Shown here: positions 56,874 to 64,000 of the stretch, in pieces
How the letters are laid out: every line of letters starts with the position of its first letter
How positions within the stretch are numbered: the stretch's first letter is position 1
Origin: Algoriphagus taiwanensis
GTDB lineage: Bacteria > Bacteroidota > Bacteroidia > Cytophagales > Cyclobacteriaceae
Direction: 5' to 3'
NCBI RefSeq assembly: GCF_036245645.1
Contig: NZ_BTPE01000013.1
Span: 79,316 to 143,315, forward strand
Length of the DNA: 64,000 nucleotides
The notes under the pieces: model-generated
Database searches by the model: none
What the model saw: only the letters and a program-made list of their open reading frames with translations
Told to the model about the DNA's origin: nothing
Program-made: the position numbers and the translations under genes

Positions 56874-58784
56874 TCAATTCATTCTATCCAAAACCTCAAA
56901 TCTGGAAGAGTTAGATATAAACTCAGGAACGAGGGCTTTCAAATGCCGTACTAAATCCGTTTCGTTGTTTTTGGTAATCAATTCTTGGAAAAGCTCAATT
57001 TGCCCGTCTATTTTATGATAGGAAGAAGGCAAGACCTGGGCGATTTTGATTTTGGGATGGTGTGTGATTTTTACAGTTTCAAAATCATTCAACAATTCCT
57101 CGAACAATTTCTCCCCTTCTCTCAAGCCACTGAAAACAATTTTTACATCATGATCAACCTTCTTTCCGGAGAGTTGAATCATCTTTTTGGCCAAATCAAG
57201 AATTTTCACAGGTTCTCCCATATCGAACACATAAATCTCTCCTCCTTCTCCCATGACTCCTGCCTCCAATACCAATTGGCAAGCTTCAGGGATCGTCATA
57301 AAATAGCGAGTAATATCCGGGTGTGTCACGGTGATAGGACCTCCGTGAAGGATCTGCTTTTTGAAAAGTGGAATCACAGAGCCATTTGAGCCCAAAACAT
57401 TCCCAAATCGAGTGGTAATAAACTTGGTATGAAACTTCTTATGATTGGATTCCAGGTATTCGTTAAGAGCTTGAACATACATTTCGGCAGCTCTCTTACT
57501 TGCACCCATTACGTTGGTTGGGTTTACCGCCTTATCCGTGGATACAAAGACAAACTTCTCGACTTGAGCCAAAACGGATAGGTCAGCAAGTACTTTAGTG
57601 CCGATCACATTGGAATGAATAGCTTCCTCGGGATAATTTTCCATCATGGGAACATGCTTATACGCAGCAGCGTGGAAGACCACCTGAGGCTTAAATTCCC
57701 GGAAAACCTCCTTCATTTTCTTCTTATTCCGAACATCTCCCAAAATAATCTTAATTGGACAGCTCGGGTAACTTTCTTTGAATTCTTGCTCGATATCATA
57801 CAGAGGTGACTCTGCAATATCCAAAAGAACCAACATTCTTGGATGATAATGGCTGATTTGGCGGCAAAGCTCTGAACCAATGGAACCAGCAGCTCCAGTC
57901 ACCAAAACCACTTTACCCCTCAGATCTTCTTCAATTCTAGGATTATCCAAGACAATCTGATCCCGACTCAACAAATCCTCAATTTTGATTTCTCGAATAG
58001 CACCTGCAGTAAGTCCGCCATTGATCCACTGATCCACAGGAGGCACAATAGAAACGGAAACATTCAGTCTAAGGCATTCATCGATAATCTGACTTTTTCT
58101 CTTGACAGAAAGGTCTCTGACCGCAATAATCAAGTCAGTCACATTATTCTCCTTCACCAATTTCTCCAATTCACCTAATCCCTTAAAAATGCGCTTTCCG
58201 TCTATGTTTTTCCCTTCTTTTTTGGAATCATCATCAAAGAATGCCACAATATTCAGCTGACTTTTACTGTCACGTTTGATGGCTTCCTGCGCAATTATCC
58301 CTGCCTCACCTGCACCAAAAATAATTCCATTTTTGAGCTGCTTTTCGGCGAAACCGTTTTTCAAATAAAGGAAAATCTCCTTTACCAGGAGCCTGTAGAA
58401 TATTAGACTGAACAGGGAGGATAAACTGGCAATAATCAATACAGAGGTCGGCAGCAAAAACCGATCGTTTAGGAAATTGCCGTGGAAGAAGTTGAGGAAA
58501 AGGAATAGGACAAAGTTGATTAGGACCGTCTTGAAAATATTGGATCCGTCCCTAAATCCGGTATGTCTCACAATTCCCTCATAGCTTCGGGTATTTTGCA
58601 TGACCAAAAGACCCCCAACCATAAAGGTGAGGCTACCTGCAAAGGCATTGTATTCCTCTATGACGTCCAATTCAAAGTTGAACCTGACCAAATATCCAAA
58701 AAGCGAACAGTGGAATAAAATCAGAGAATCCAAAGCGGCGATGATCCACCTTGGAAGGATTTTTAGCCTTGATAAAAAATGCAT
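56874..58784 (-). CDS. membrane nucleotide-sugar 4,6-dehydratase (PglF/WbpM/CapD type)
   Basis: 636 residues. Four N-terminal membrane helices (to ~135), a CoA-binding-like Rossmann domain (IIFGAGEAGIIAQEAI near 155), then the catalytic SDR domain: VTGAAGSIGSELCRQI (near 295), FHAAAYKHVPMME, STDKAVNPTNVMGASKR. In that last motif Met replaces the usual Tyr of YxxxK, as in all PglF/WbpM enzymes. It should convert UDP-GlcNAc to the 4-keto-6-deoxy sugar, the first step to bacillosamine- or QuiNAc-like sugars. The next two genes on the same strand supply an aminotransferase and a sugar transferase. Confidence 0.9.
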   Translation of the reverse strand: MHFLSRLKILPRWIIAALDSLILFHCSLFGYLVRFNFELDVIEEYNAFAGSLTFMVGGLLVMQNTRSYEGIVRHTGFRDGSNIFKTVLINFVLFLFLNFFHGNFLNDRFLLPTSVLIIASLSSLFSLIFYRLLVKEIFLYLKNGFAEKQLKNGIIFGAGEAGIIAQEAIKRDSKSQLNIVAFFDDDSKKEGKNIDGKRIFKGLGELEKLVKENNVTDLIIAVRDLSVKRKSQIIDECLRLNVSVSIVPPVDQWINGGLTAGAIREIKIEDLLSRDQIVLDNPRIEEDLRGKVVLVTGAAGSIGSELCRQISHYHPRMLVLLDIAESPLYDIEQEFKESYPSCPIKIILGDVRNKKKMKEVFREFKPQVVFHAAAYKHVPMMENYPEEAIHSNVIGTKVLADLSVLAQVEKFVFVSTDKAVNPTNVMGASKRAAEMYVQALNEYLESNHKKFHTKFITTRFGNVLGSNGSVIPLFKKQILHGGPITVTHPDITRYFMTIPEACQLVLEAGVMGEGGEIYVFDMGEPVKILDLAKKMIQLSGKKVDHDVKIVFSGLREGEKLFEELLNDFETVKITHHPKIKIAQVLPSSYHKIDGQIELFQELITKNNETDLVRHLKALVPEFISNSSRFEVLDRMN

Positions 58785-58976
58785 GGTAATGATATTTTCA
58801 AATAAGCAAAATTCTTATTAATCAACAATTAAATTCAATCCGGGTACAAAGTAAGCAGATTTATTAATTTGTTTCAAAAAACAAAGAATTATTTGAGGAA
58901 AAACAAAAAAAATGAAAGAAAATTCGGAAAACGGAAATCAGAATGGCTTATAATCCATTAACTACACAATTGATAA

Positions 58977-59585
58977 TCAGTTATTTCCTGTAAACCTTCC
59001 AACAGTAACATGACCTTGCTGACTTACTCCCTTTCCCTGAATTACATTCCATAGCGTGATAAAAAGAATTTTCAAATCAAGCCCAAGCGAAAGATTATCT
59101 ACGTACCAAATGTCGTAAGCAAATTTTCTTTGCCAGGAAATCGCATTTCTACCATTTATCTGAGCCCAACCAGTGACTCCCGGCCTCACCAAATGCCTCC
59201 TGCTTTGCTCCCTGCTATACAATAAAAGATACTCAGGAAGCAAGGGTCTTGGACCCACTAAGCTCATATCGCCTTTGATTACATTCAATAGTTGTGGAAG
59301 TTCATCAAATGAGGTACTTCTTATAAATTTTCCAAGAGCGGTAATTCGCTCCTCATCCGAGAGAATATTGCCATTTGGATCTTTGCCATCACGCATCGTT
59401 TTGAACTTAATTATTTGAAAAATCTCTGCGCCTTTACCCGGCCTTTCCTGGAAGAAAAAAGGACTACCCCGGTGATGGATACTTAATACTAAAAAAACAA
59501 GAATGAAGACCGGAGACAGAATCAAAAACATCAACAAGGCAAGAATCAGGTCCAGTGCCCTCTTTCCGAAATGAGGATATGCCAC
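58977..59585 (-). CDS. initiating sugar-phosphate transferase (PglC-like, monotopic)
   Basis: 202 residues from GTG 59585; the TTG at 59615 would overlap the aminotransferase gene by 29 nt. FGKRALDLILALLMFLIL is the reentrant membrane helix, followed by FFFQERPGKGAEIFQIIKFKTMR, SFDELPQLLNVIKGDMSLVG and VRPGVTGWAQINGR, the full bacterial sugar-transferase signature with the catalytic Asp-Glu pair. It transfers a phospho-sugar (probably a diamino or acetamido sugar) to undecaprenyl phosphate. Starts one base after the aminotransferase stop. Confidence 0.88.
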   Translation of the reverse strand: MAYPHFGKRALDLILALLMFLILSPVFILVFLVLSIHHRGSPFFFQERPGKGAEIFQIIKFKTMRDGKDPNGNILSDEERITALGKFIRSTSFDELPQLLNVIKGDMSLVGPRPLLPEYLLLYSREQSRRHLVRPGVTGWAQINGRNAISWQRKFAYDIWYVDNLSLGLDLKILFITLWNVIQGKGVSQQGHVTVGRFTGNN

Positions 59586-59586
59586 C

Positions 59587-60723
59587 TTAAAGCACTTTTC
59601 TGAATTCTTTTTCAATTAAGCCGACTATCCATTCCTGGTCCTCAAAGGTCAAACTCACCGAACTCGGGAGACACAACCCTTTTGAAAAAAGACTTTCAGA
59701 GATATTGCCTCCATAAAAAGGAGCTTGTCTGTAAATAGGCTGAAGATGAAGAGGTTTCCAAAGAAAACGGGTCTCTATGCCATTTTTCAACAATAGCACC
59801 CTCAACCGATCATTGGAGAATCCGGTAGTTTCTTCATCAATGAGGATGGAAGTCAACCAAAAATTTGACTCCGAAGAGTGGTTGTTCTCCTGGAAAGTAA
59901 TCCCCGGAAGCGAGACCATCAATTCCTTGTATCGTTCATTTACCCATTGACGCTTAGTCACCATTTCCTCAAGACGCTCCAATTGGGCTAGGCCCACAGC
60001 AGCTGCCATATTGGTCATTCGGTAATTATATCCGATTTCGAGATGCTGATAATAAGGGAGGTCTTCCCTAGCCTGAGTAGAAAGATATTTGGATTTTTCA
60101 ATTAGAGCAGCATCGCCACTGATCAAGGCCCCTCCGCCTCCACTGGTAATGATTTTATTCCCATTGAATGAAAAGATGCCTACTTTGCCGAAAGTCCCAC
60201 AATAACTCCCGTTAAACTTGCTTCCTACTGCCTCAGCAGCATCTTCTATCACAGGAATTTGGTATTTCTCAGATATTTCCATGATTTCCTGCATTTTAGC
60301 AGGCATCCCGAAGAGGTGCACGCAAATTATCGCTTTAGGCTTCTTGCCCATTGCAATCCTGCTTAGAATTGCATCTTCAAGGATCTCCGGAGAAATATTC
60401 CATGTCTCTTCCTCACTATCCACAAAAATCGGAGTGGCTCCCAAATACACGACAGGATTAGCCGAAGCACAAAAAGTAAACGATTGACAGATGACCTCGT
60501 CTCCCTGCCCTACTCCTAAAAGCACCAATGCCAAATGTAAAGCTGAAGTACCAGAGTTTAGAACAACGGCCTGATGAGTCCTTAATTTTTTGGACAGCTT
60601 ATTTTCAAACTTATTGATAAAAGCTCCATTGGTGGTCAATTGACCGGACTTAACCGCTTGCTGCAAATATCTAGACTCCGAATCAGAATATTCAGGGAAT
60701 GAGAGGGGGATTTTGAAAGCCAT
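59587..60723 (-). CDS. DegT/DnrJ/EryC1/StrS sugar aminotransferase (PglE-like)
   Basis: 378 residues. LNSGTSALHLALVLLG (near 56) is the PLP pocket, CVHLFGMPA and VIEDAAEAVGSKF hold the cofactor Asp, and Lys190 in FSFNGNKIITSGGGG is the Schiff-base lysine. SGQLTTNGAFINKFE near the N-terminus is typical of sugar enzymes. It should transfer an amino group from glutamate to the 4-keto sugar made by the dehydratase encoded at 56874. No PglD-type acetyltransferase gene is found between these genes. Confidence 0.88.
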   Translation of the reverse strand: MAFKIPLSFPEYSDSESRYLQQAVKSGQLTTNGAFINKFENKLSKKLRTHQAVVLNSGTSALHLALVLLGVGQGDEVICQSFTFCASANPVVYLGATPIFVDSEEETWNISPEILEDAILSRIAMGKKPKAIICVHLFGMPAKMQEIMEISEKYQIPVIEDAAEAVGSKFNGSYCGTFGKVGIFSFNGNKIITSGGGGALISGDAALIEKSKYLSTQAREDLPYYQHLEIGYNYRMTNMAAAVGLAQLERLEEMVTKRQWVNERYKELMVSLPGITFQENNHSSESNFWLTSILIDEETTGFSNDRLRVLLLKNGIETRFLWKPLHLQPIYRQAPFYGGNISESLFSKGLCLPSSVSLTFEDQEWIVGLIEKEFRKVL

Positions 60724-60853
60724 TCAGTGGGGTGTTCAGAATGTTGGGAAATATATAAAAATACCCAGACAAAAAGCCAACCAAATGGATCAAAATTCAA
60801 AAAAAAATCAAACTAAAACTATGTAATTCTTAAGAAAATGGGGAATTTTACGC

Positions 60854-62014
60854 TTAGTTGAGATTGATTTTCTCAGGCTCTACAATGGATTTTTCCAACT
60901 TTACTTTGTCTTTTTTGGTGCTTTTCATTGCAGATTTTTGGTCTGTTTTAAGAGATCCATTAACCTTCTTTTTGATGTATTTAGGGGTGATTTTATCCAA
61001 GCGATACCCCATAAACAATACCACCGCAGAAAGCACAGGCAAGGCCAGATTATCCGACAGATCACTCATGCCTAGGACCAAAGTGATCAAAAGAATCTGA
61101 GTTCCTCCAAGAATCAAGGCCACTTTATCATGAGACAACCCCATCCGCATTAAGAAGTGGTGAACATGGGATTTGTCGGCAGTCATAGGATGCTGACCTC
61201 TTCGGATTCTTCGTGTAAAAACCCTCGCCATATCATAAAGCGGGTAGATCAATAGCACTATTCCCATAGTAAAGGAAGGGCCAAACTTCAAAAGAGCACC
61301 TTCCGGTAAGGCGGAATTGTAATCCATAAAAGCCACCACCAAGCTTCCCATGGCAAAACCTAAAGTCAGGGAACCGGTATCTCCCATAAAGATTTTGGCA
61401 GGGTGCCAGTTGAAGACCAAAAAGGACAAAACCCCTCCCAAAAGCGTGAAGCACAATACCGAATAACTTTCCAAACCCTGGAAATAAAACCATGAACCCA
61501 AAAGTCCGAGGGTAATCAAGGCTACCGTAGCAGCCAATCCATCTAGTCCATCGATAAGATTAAAGGCATTAGTCAAAGCCAATAGAACAAATGCAGTGAA
61601 GCCGTAGCTAAACCAAATGGGCAATTCCCCTATTCCCATAAATCCGTGAAAATCCCTAACGCGGATATCTCCTGCCACTACCACAAGAATCACGGCCACT
61701 AACTGCCCCAGAATCTTGTGCTTGGCCTTGAGCTCGACCAAATCATCCCGGAAGCCTACGAAGAACATCAAAGCGATGGCCCCTAGCAAGTAGCGGATAT
61801 CTGGAAGAGGATACTGCCATCCCCAAATGCCCAAGGATATAGATGTAGCGAGGAAAAAACCAATTCCTCCCATTGAAGGAGTGGTCTTTTTATGAATTTT
61901 CCTACCACCCGGTTTTTCGGAAAGATCCAACGATTTTAAAATCTTTATTAAAGCAGGATAGAAAAGAATGCCCGTCGAAAAAGCCGTTAAAAAAGAAAGA
62001 AGTAAATAACCCAT
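60854..62014 (-). CDS. polytopic glycan lipid-carrier transferase (WecA/MraY family)
   Basis: 386 residues with 10-11 membrane helices. Family motifs: GGRKIHKKTTPSMGGIGF, the catalytic NAFNLIDGLDGLAA (near 156), FMGDTGSLTLGF (near 212) and the HVHHFLMRMG loop that recognises the sugar nucleotide. It links GlcNAc-1-phosphate or a related sugar to undecaprenyl phosphate. A second initiating transferase of the unrelated PglC type lies 1.4 kb away. The C-terminal ~50 residues are a Lys/Ser-rich tail. Confidence 0.88.
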   Translation of the reverse strand: MGYLLLSFLTAFSTGILFYPALIKILKSLDLSEKPGGRKIHKKTTPSMGGIGFFLATSISLGIWGWQYPLPDIRYLLGAIALMFFVGFRDDLVELKAKHKILGQLVAVILVVVAGDIRVRDFHGFMGIGELPIWFSYGFTAFVLLALTNAFNLIDGLDGLAATVALITLGLLGSWFYFQGLESYSVLCFTLLGGVLSFLVFNWHPAKIFMGDTGSLTLGFAMGSLVVAFMDYNSALPEGALLKFGPSFTMGIVLLIYPLYDMARVFTRRIRRGQHPMTADKSHVHHFLMRMGLSHDKVALILGGTQILLITLVLGMSDLSDNLALPVLSAVVLFMGYRLDKITPKYIKKKVNGSLKTDQKSAMKSTKKDKVKLEKSIVEPEKINLN

Positions 62015-62100
62015 TTATTGTAATCTTATTACAACCCAAAATTGAGGAAAAAAACCAAAAAATACTCATTTTGCAGAAGTTAATTAAGTTATAAAAAAAT

Positions 62101-63768
62101 ATGCGTCTGAGATTAACCACTACATTTTTTTTAACCCTGATTATTAAGTTTAATTCAATTTCTCAGAACATTAGCCCAAATCTTGGATTAATGCAGGATT
62201 TTGCCAGAAGAGAACAAGTCTATGGAAATCTTAATGAATCATGGAGTTTCAATTACAAACCACTTCCTATTTCAATATTGGAATCTAAAGCTGATTCGCT
62301 TGGAGAATTAAGAAAAATTGATTTAGGCTCCAATTCTAAGTTTAATTTTAGGATTTATCCATTGGAAAACACCTTATTGATCAATACAGGTATTCCTTTT
62401 GAGGGAGGAGCAGGCCCTTTAATCCCCTCAAAAGGAATTCAAAATTTGATTTCAGGAGGCATTTTTCTCCAATATGGAAAATTATCTATCCAACTGACTC
62501 CACAAATCCACTATGCCCAAAACCTTCCTTTTCAAGAATATCCAGAAAATGCACCCACTCAGTATTTCTCAGTGTTAAGAAGGGATGTTGGGGGAACTGA
62601 AAAACCAGTAAGGTTTACTGACCAACCTGTTTTTAGAATATTACCCGGTAATTCAAATATTCTTTTCAATTTCGGAGCATTTGCTACAGGTGTATCCACA
62701 GAAAACATTTGGTGGGGACCAGGCCAACTAAATGGGCTTCATATCAGCGATAATGCCAATGGTTTTTTACATGGCACGTTTAGAACTACAAAGCCTGCAA
62801 GGACATTTTTAGGAAATTTTGAAGGTCAATACTTCATGGGCAGGTTAGACGGGTATGGAGGCCCTTATTTCAGCGATAGTACAGCAATCACTCTTCTTCC
62901 TATAAAAGAAGAAGAAAGTTATAGATATTTTACAGGCATTTCTATTTCTTATAATCCAAAATGGGTTAAAGGTTTATTTATAGGAGCTAGTAGAACCTTT
63001 CAAATTTACAGAGAAGATATGGAAGATAATTTAAGGGCATGGTTTCCCATTTTTGATCCATTGCCAAAAGAAGGAACGGGTGTGGTTGAGAATATTTTAC
63101 TAAGAGAAGATCAACATTTCTCTGTATTCACCAGGTATGTTGTTCCAACTGCAAAAGCAGAATTTTATTTCGAATATTTGCGAAATGATCATTCATTGAA
63201 CTGGAGGGACTTTTTATTAAACCCTGAACACTCCAGAGCTTATTTGATAGGCTTTAGTAAGGCCATTCCCTATGACAAAGGCGGGTATTTTTATTTAAGA
63301 ACAGAATATACGCATACGCAGGCACCGATTAATAACATTGTAAGACCAGGAGGAGAAGGAGTCGGAGTGTACTATAACGGACAAGTAGTTCAAGGTTTAA
63401 CCCAAAATGGAGAGGTATTGGGAAGTTCAATTGGTCAAAGTGGAAATCAAATTAGTCTTGAAATAAGAAAAGCCCAAGAATTAAATTCGATGGGCTTACT
63501 TCTTCAAAGAACGGAAAGGGAAGCTAATTTTGAAACTAATCTTACCTACGCTGGTGTAGATACCAAGCCATGGGTAGATTTATCAATTGGAGTATTTTTG
63601 GAGAGAAAAATAAAAAATTTGTTAGTTTCTGGACAAATTAAAGCAATAAATACAAGAAATCATCTTTGGAACCAAGAGCTAAGTTCGTCAAAACCTACGC
63701 TCGATGGCAGCGTTACCAATTCAATGTTTTCAACCTCATCAAGAGTCAAAGTTGCCTATTTCTTTTAA
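62101..63768 (+). CDS. Wzi-family capsule assembly outer-membrane protein
   Basis: 555 residues: a signal peptide (to ~ISQN, residue 22) and a predicted 18-strand beta-barrel with alternating Gly/aromatic patterns (FGAFATGVSTENIWWGPGQL near 195, FYFEYLRNDHSLNWRDFL, YLRTEYTHTQ). The NIWWGPG stretch and ending with aromatic residues (KVAYFF) are family features. Wzi proteins bind capsule or exopolysaccharide to the outer surface. Divergent from the WecA-like gene, with an 86-nt spacer; the following terminator closes the unit. Confidence 0.85.
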   Translation: MRLRLTTTFFLTLIIKFNSISQNISPNLGLMQDFARREQVYGNLNESWSFNYKPLPISILESKADSLGELRKIDLGSNSKFNFRIYPLENTLLINTGIPFEGGAGPLIPSKGIQNLISGGIFLQYGKLSIQLTPQIHYAQNLPFQEYPENAPTQYFSVLRRDVGGTEKPVRFTDQPVFRILPGNSNILFNFGAFATGVSTENIWWGPGQLNGLHISDNANGFLHGTFRTTKPARTFLGNFEGQYFMGRLDGYGGPYFSDSTAITLLPIKEEESYRYFTGISISYNPKWVKGLFIGASRTFQIYREDMEDNLRAWFPIFDPLPKEGTGVVENILLREDQHFSVFTRYVVPTAKAEFYFEYLRNDHSLNWRDFLLNPEHSRAYLIGFSKAIPYDKGGYFYLRTEYTHTQAPINNIVRPGGEGVGVYYNGQVVQGLTQNGEVLGSSIGQSGNQISLEIRKAQELNSMGLLLQRTEREANFETNLTYAGVDTKPWVDLSIGVFLERKIKNLLVSGQIKAINTRNHLWNQELSSSKPTLDGSVTNSMFSTSSRVKVAYFF

Positions 63769-63782
63769 GGGCAAGGCCAAAA

Positions 63783-63806
63783 AAAATCCTGATAAATCAG
63801 GATTTT
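63783..63806 (+). terminator. terminator of the Wzi gene
   Basis: AAAATCCTGAT (63783-63793) pairs perfectly with ATCAGGATTTT (63796-63806). It begins 15 nt after the stop codon; the A run on the left could also serve the other strand. Confidence 0.8.
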
Positions 63807-63944
63807 ATAAACAGAATAAAAAGTTTAATATGTATATCCGCAATGACACCAGTAACCAAATAAGTTCTTATTGACAGTTGGTGACAATCGCTTTAGTAGT
63901 ATTTTAACCTACTGTAAATTAGGTCAAAATAGACGGTTTTGACC

Positions 63945-64000
63945 ATGAACATTATCAATTTCATTAATCGGTTTCCAGACGAAGCTTCCTGCGTTGAATT
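63945..64000 (+). mobile_element. IS1595-family transposase, N-terminal 18 codons (cut by window edge)
   Basis: The last 56 bases open a frame: ATG at 63945, then NIINFINRFPDEASCVE. An opening of the type MNIxxFxxxFPDExSCxxY is, from memory, that of IS1595/ISXO2-type transposases, before their zinc-ribbon. Only this start is visible, so the call is tentative. The left terminal inverted repeat would lie between 63807 and 63944; the stretch TTGACAGTTGGTGACAATCG (63871-63890) is a possible end, not confirmed. Confidence 0.55.

Noticed and set aside
1..64000. CRISPR arrays, tRNA or rRNA genes, prophage.
   Set aside because: No regularly spaced direct repeats with unique spacers, no cloverleaf-like spacer and no structural phage genes seen; the seven-base arrays have no spacers. 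This was by reading, not by a scanning program.

Overview
The window reads as a chromosomal segment of a Bacteroidota bacterium, most likely order Cytophagales, family Cyclobacteriaceae (Algoriphagus-like). The placement is an inference from gene content: a lycopene cyclase with a Brp/Blh retinal-forming dioxygenase, glycine-lipid acyltransferases, a DUF4394 lipoprotein, a TonB receptor, several Wzi/Wzx-type surface polysaccharide genes, and many promoters with the Bacteroidota -7 element TAnnTTTG. Base composition is moderate and even. I see no rRNA, tRNA, prophage or CRISPR array. The only mobile-element signal is the start of an IS1595-type transposase at the right edge.

Layout. 1-1522: carotenoid-to-retinal pair (crtY truncated by the window edge, blh). 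1497-3771: glycine-lipid type acyltransferases and a CoA-binding protein. 3932-11211: housekeeping and metabolic genes (SDR, RNA methyltransferase-like protein, class III aminotransferase, penicillin acylase, MsrB, TIGR02757 protein). 11416-18303: LysM protein, NfeD protease, truncated haemoglobin, PlsC, GatC, and a 921-residue membrane/TPR protein. 18380-24584: ABC ATPase, cobalamin adenosyltransferase, IlvE, release factor 2 with its programmed frameshift, a RelE-type toxin-antitoxin pair, MFS exporter. 24578-30571: peptidase, MATE, NUDIX, Lrp, TPR protein, membrane protein. 30568-32548: a photolyase/cryptochrome-family gene flanked by two tiny conserved genes (DUF2256, TIGR03643). 32620-34137: duplicated DUF4394 lipoprotein.

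34262-40004 is the most striking part. Rhodanese, TauE/SafE permease, sterol-desaturase-family protein, a Crp/Fnr regulator and sulfide:quinone oxidoreductase lie together. Upstream of all four transcription units (rhodanese, tauE operon, crp/fnr, sqr) there is a 16-bp palindrome of the form RGTGAYAAWWRTYACN. It is centred 33-34 bp from the centre of a TAnnTTTG-like -7 element, which is about -41 from the predicted start. The regulator carries the R-E-x-x-x-R recognition helix used by CRP to read GTGA, lacks a CRP-like cAMP-binding arginine, and has a Cys-Cys pair. I read this as a self-contained, Crp/Fnr-controlled sulfide/persulfide regulon.

40199-45867: iron-uptake cluster (TonB receptor, Cys-rich exported protein, FeoA, FeoB, FeoB-associated Cys-rich peptide). 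45910-50835: flippase, universal stress protein, an ECF sigma factor with a one-TM partner and a Spy-like periplasmic protein, MscL. 51190-56538: oligopeptidase B, a DnaQ/GIY-YIG nuclease and a COG2509 flavoprotein bordered on both sides by seven- and eight-base tandem repeats. 56874-63768: surface polysaccharide genes (PglF/WbpM-like dehydratase, PglC-like and WecA-like initiating transferases, DegT aminotransferase, Wzi).

Translation starts were moved to internal ATG or GTG codons where the longest frame began with TTG upstream of a signal peptide, a family-typical N-terminus, or the end of the preceding gene.
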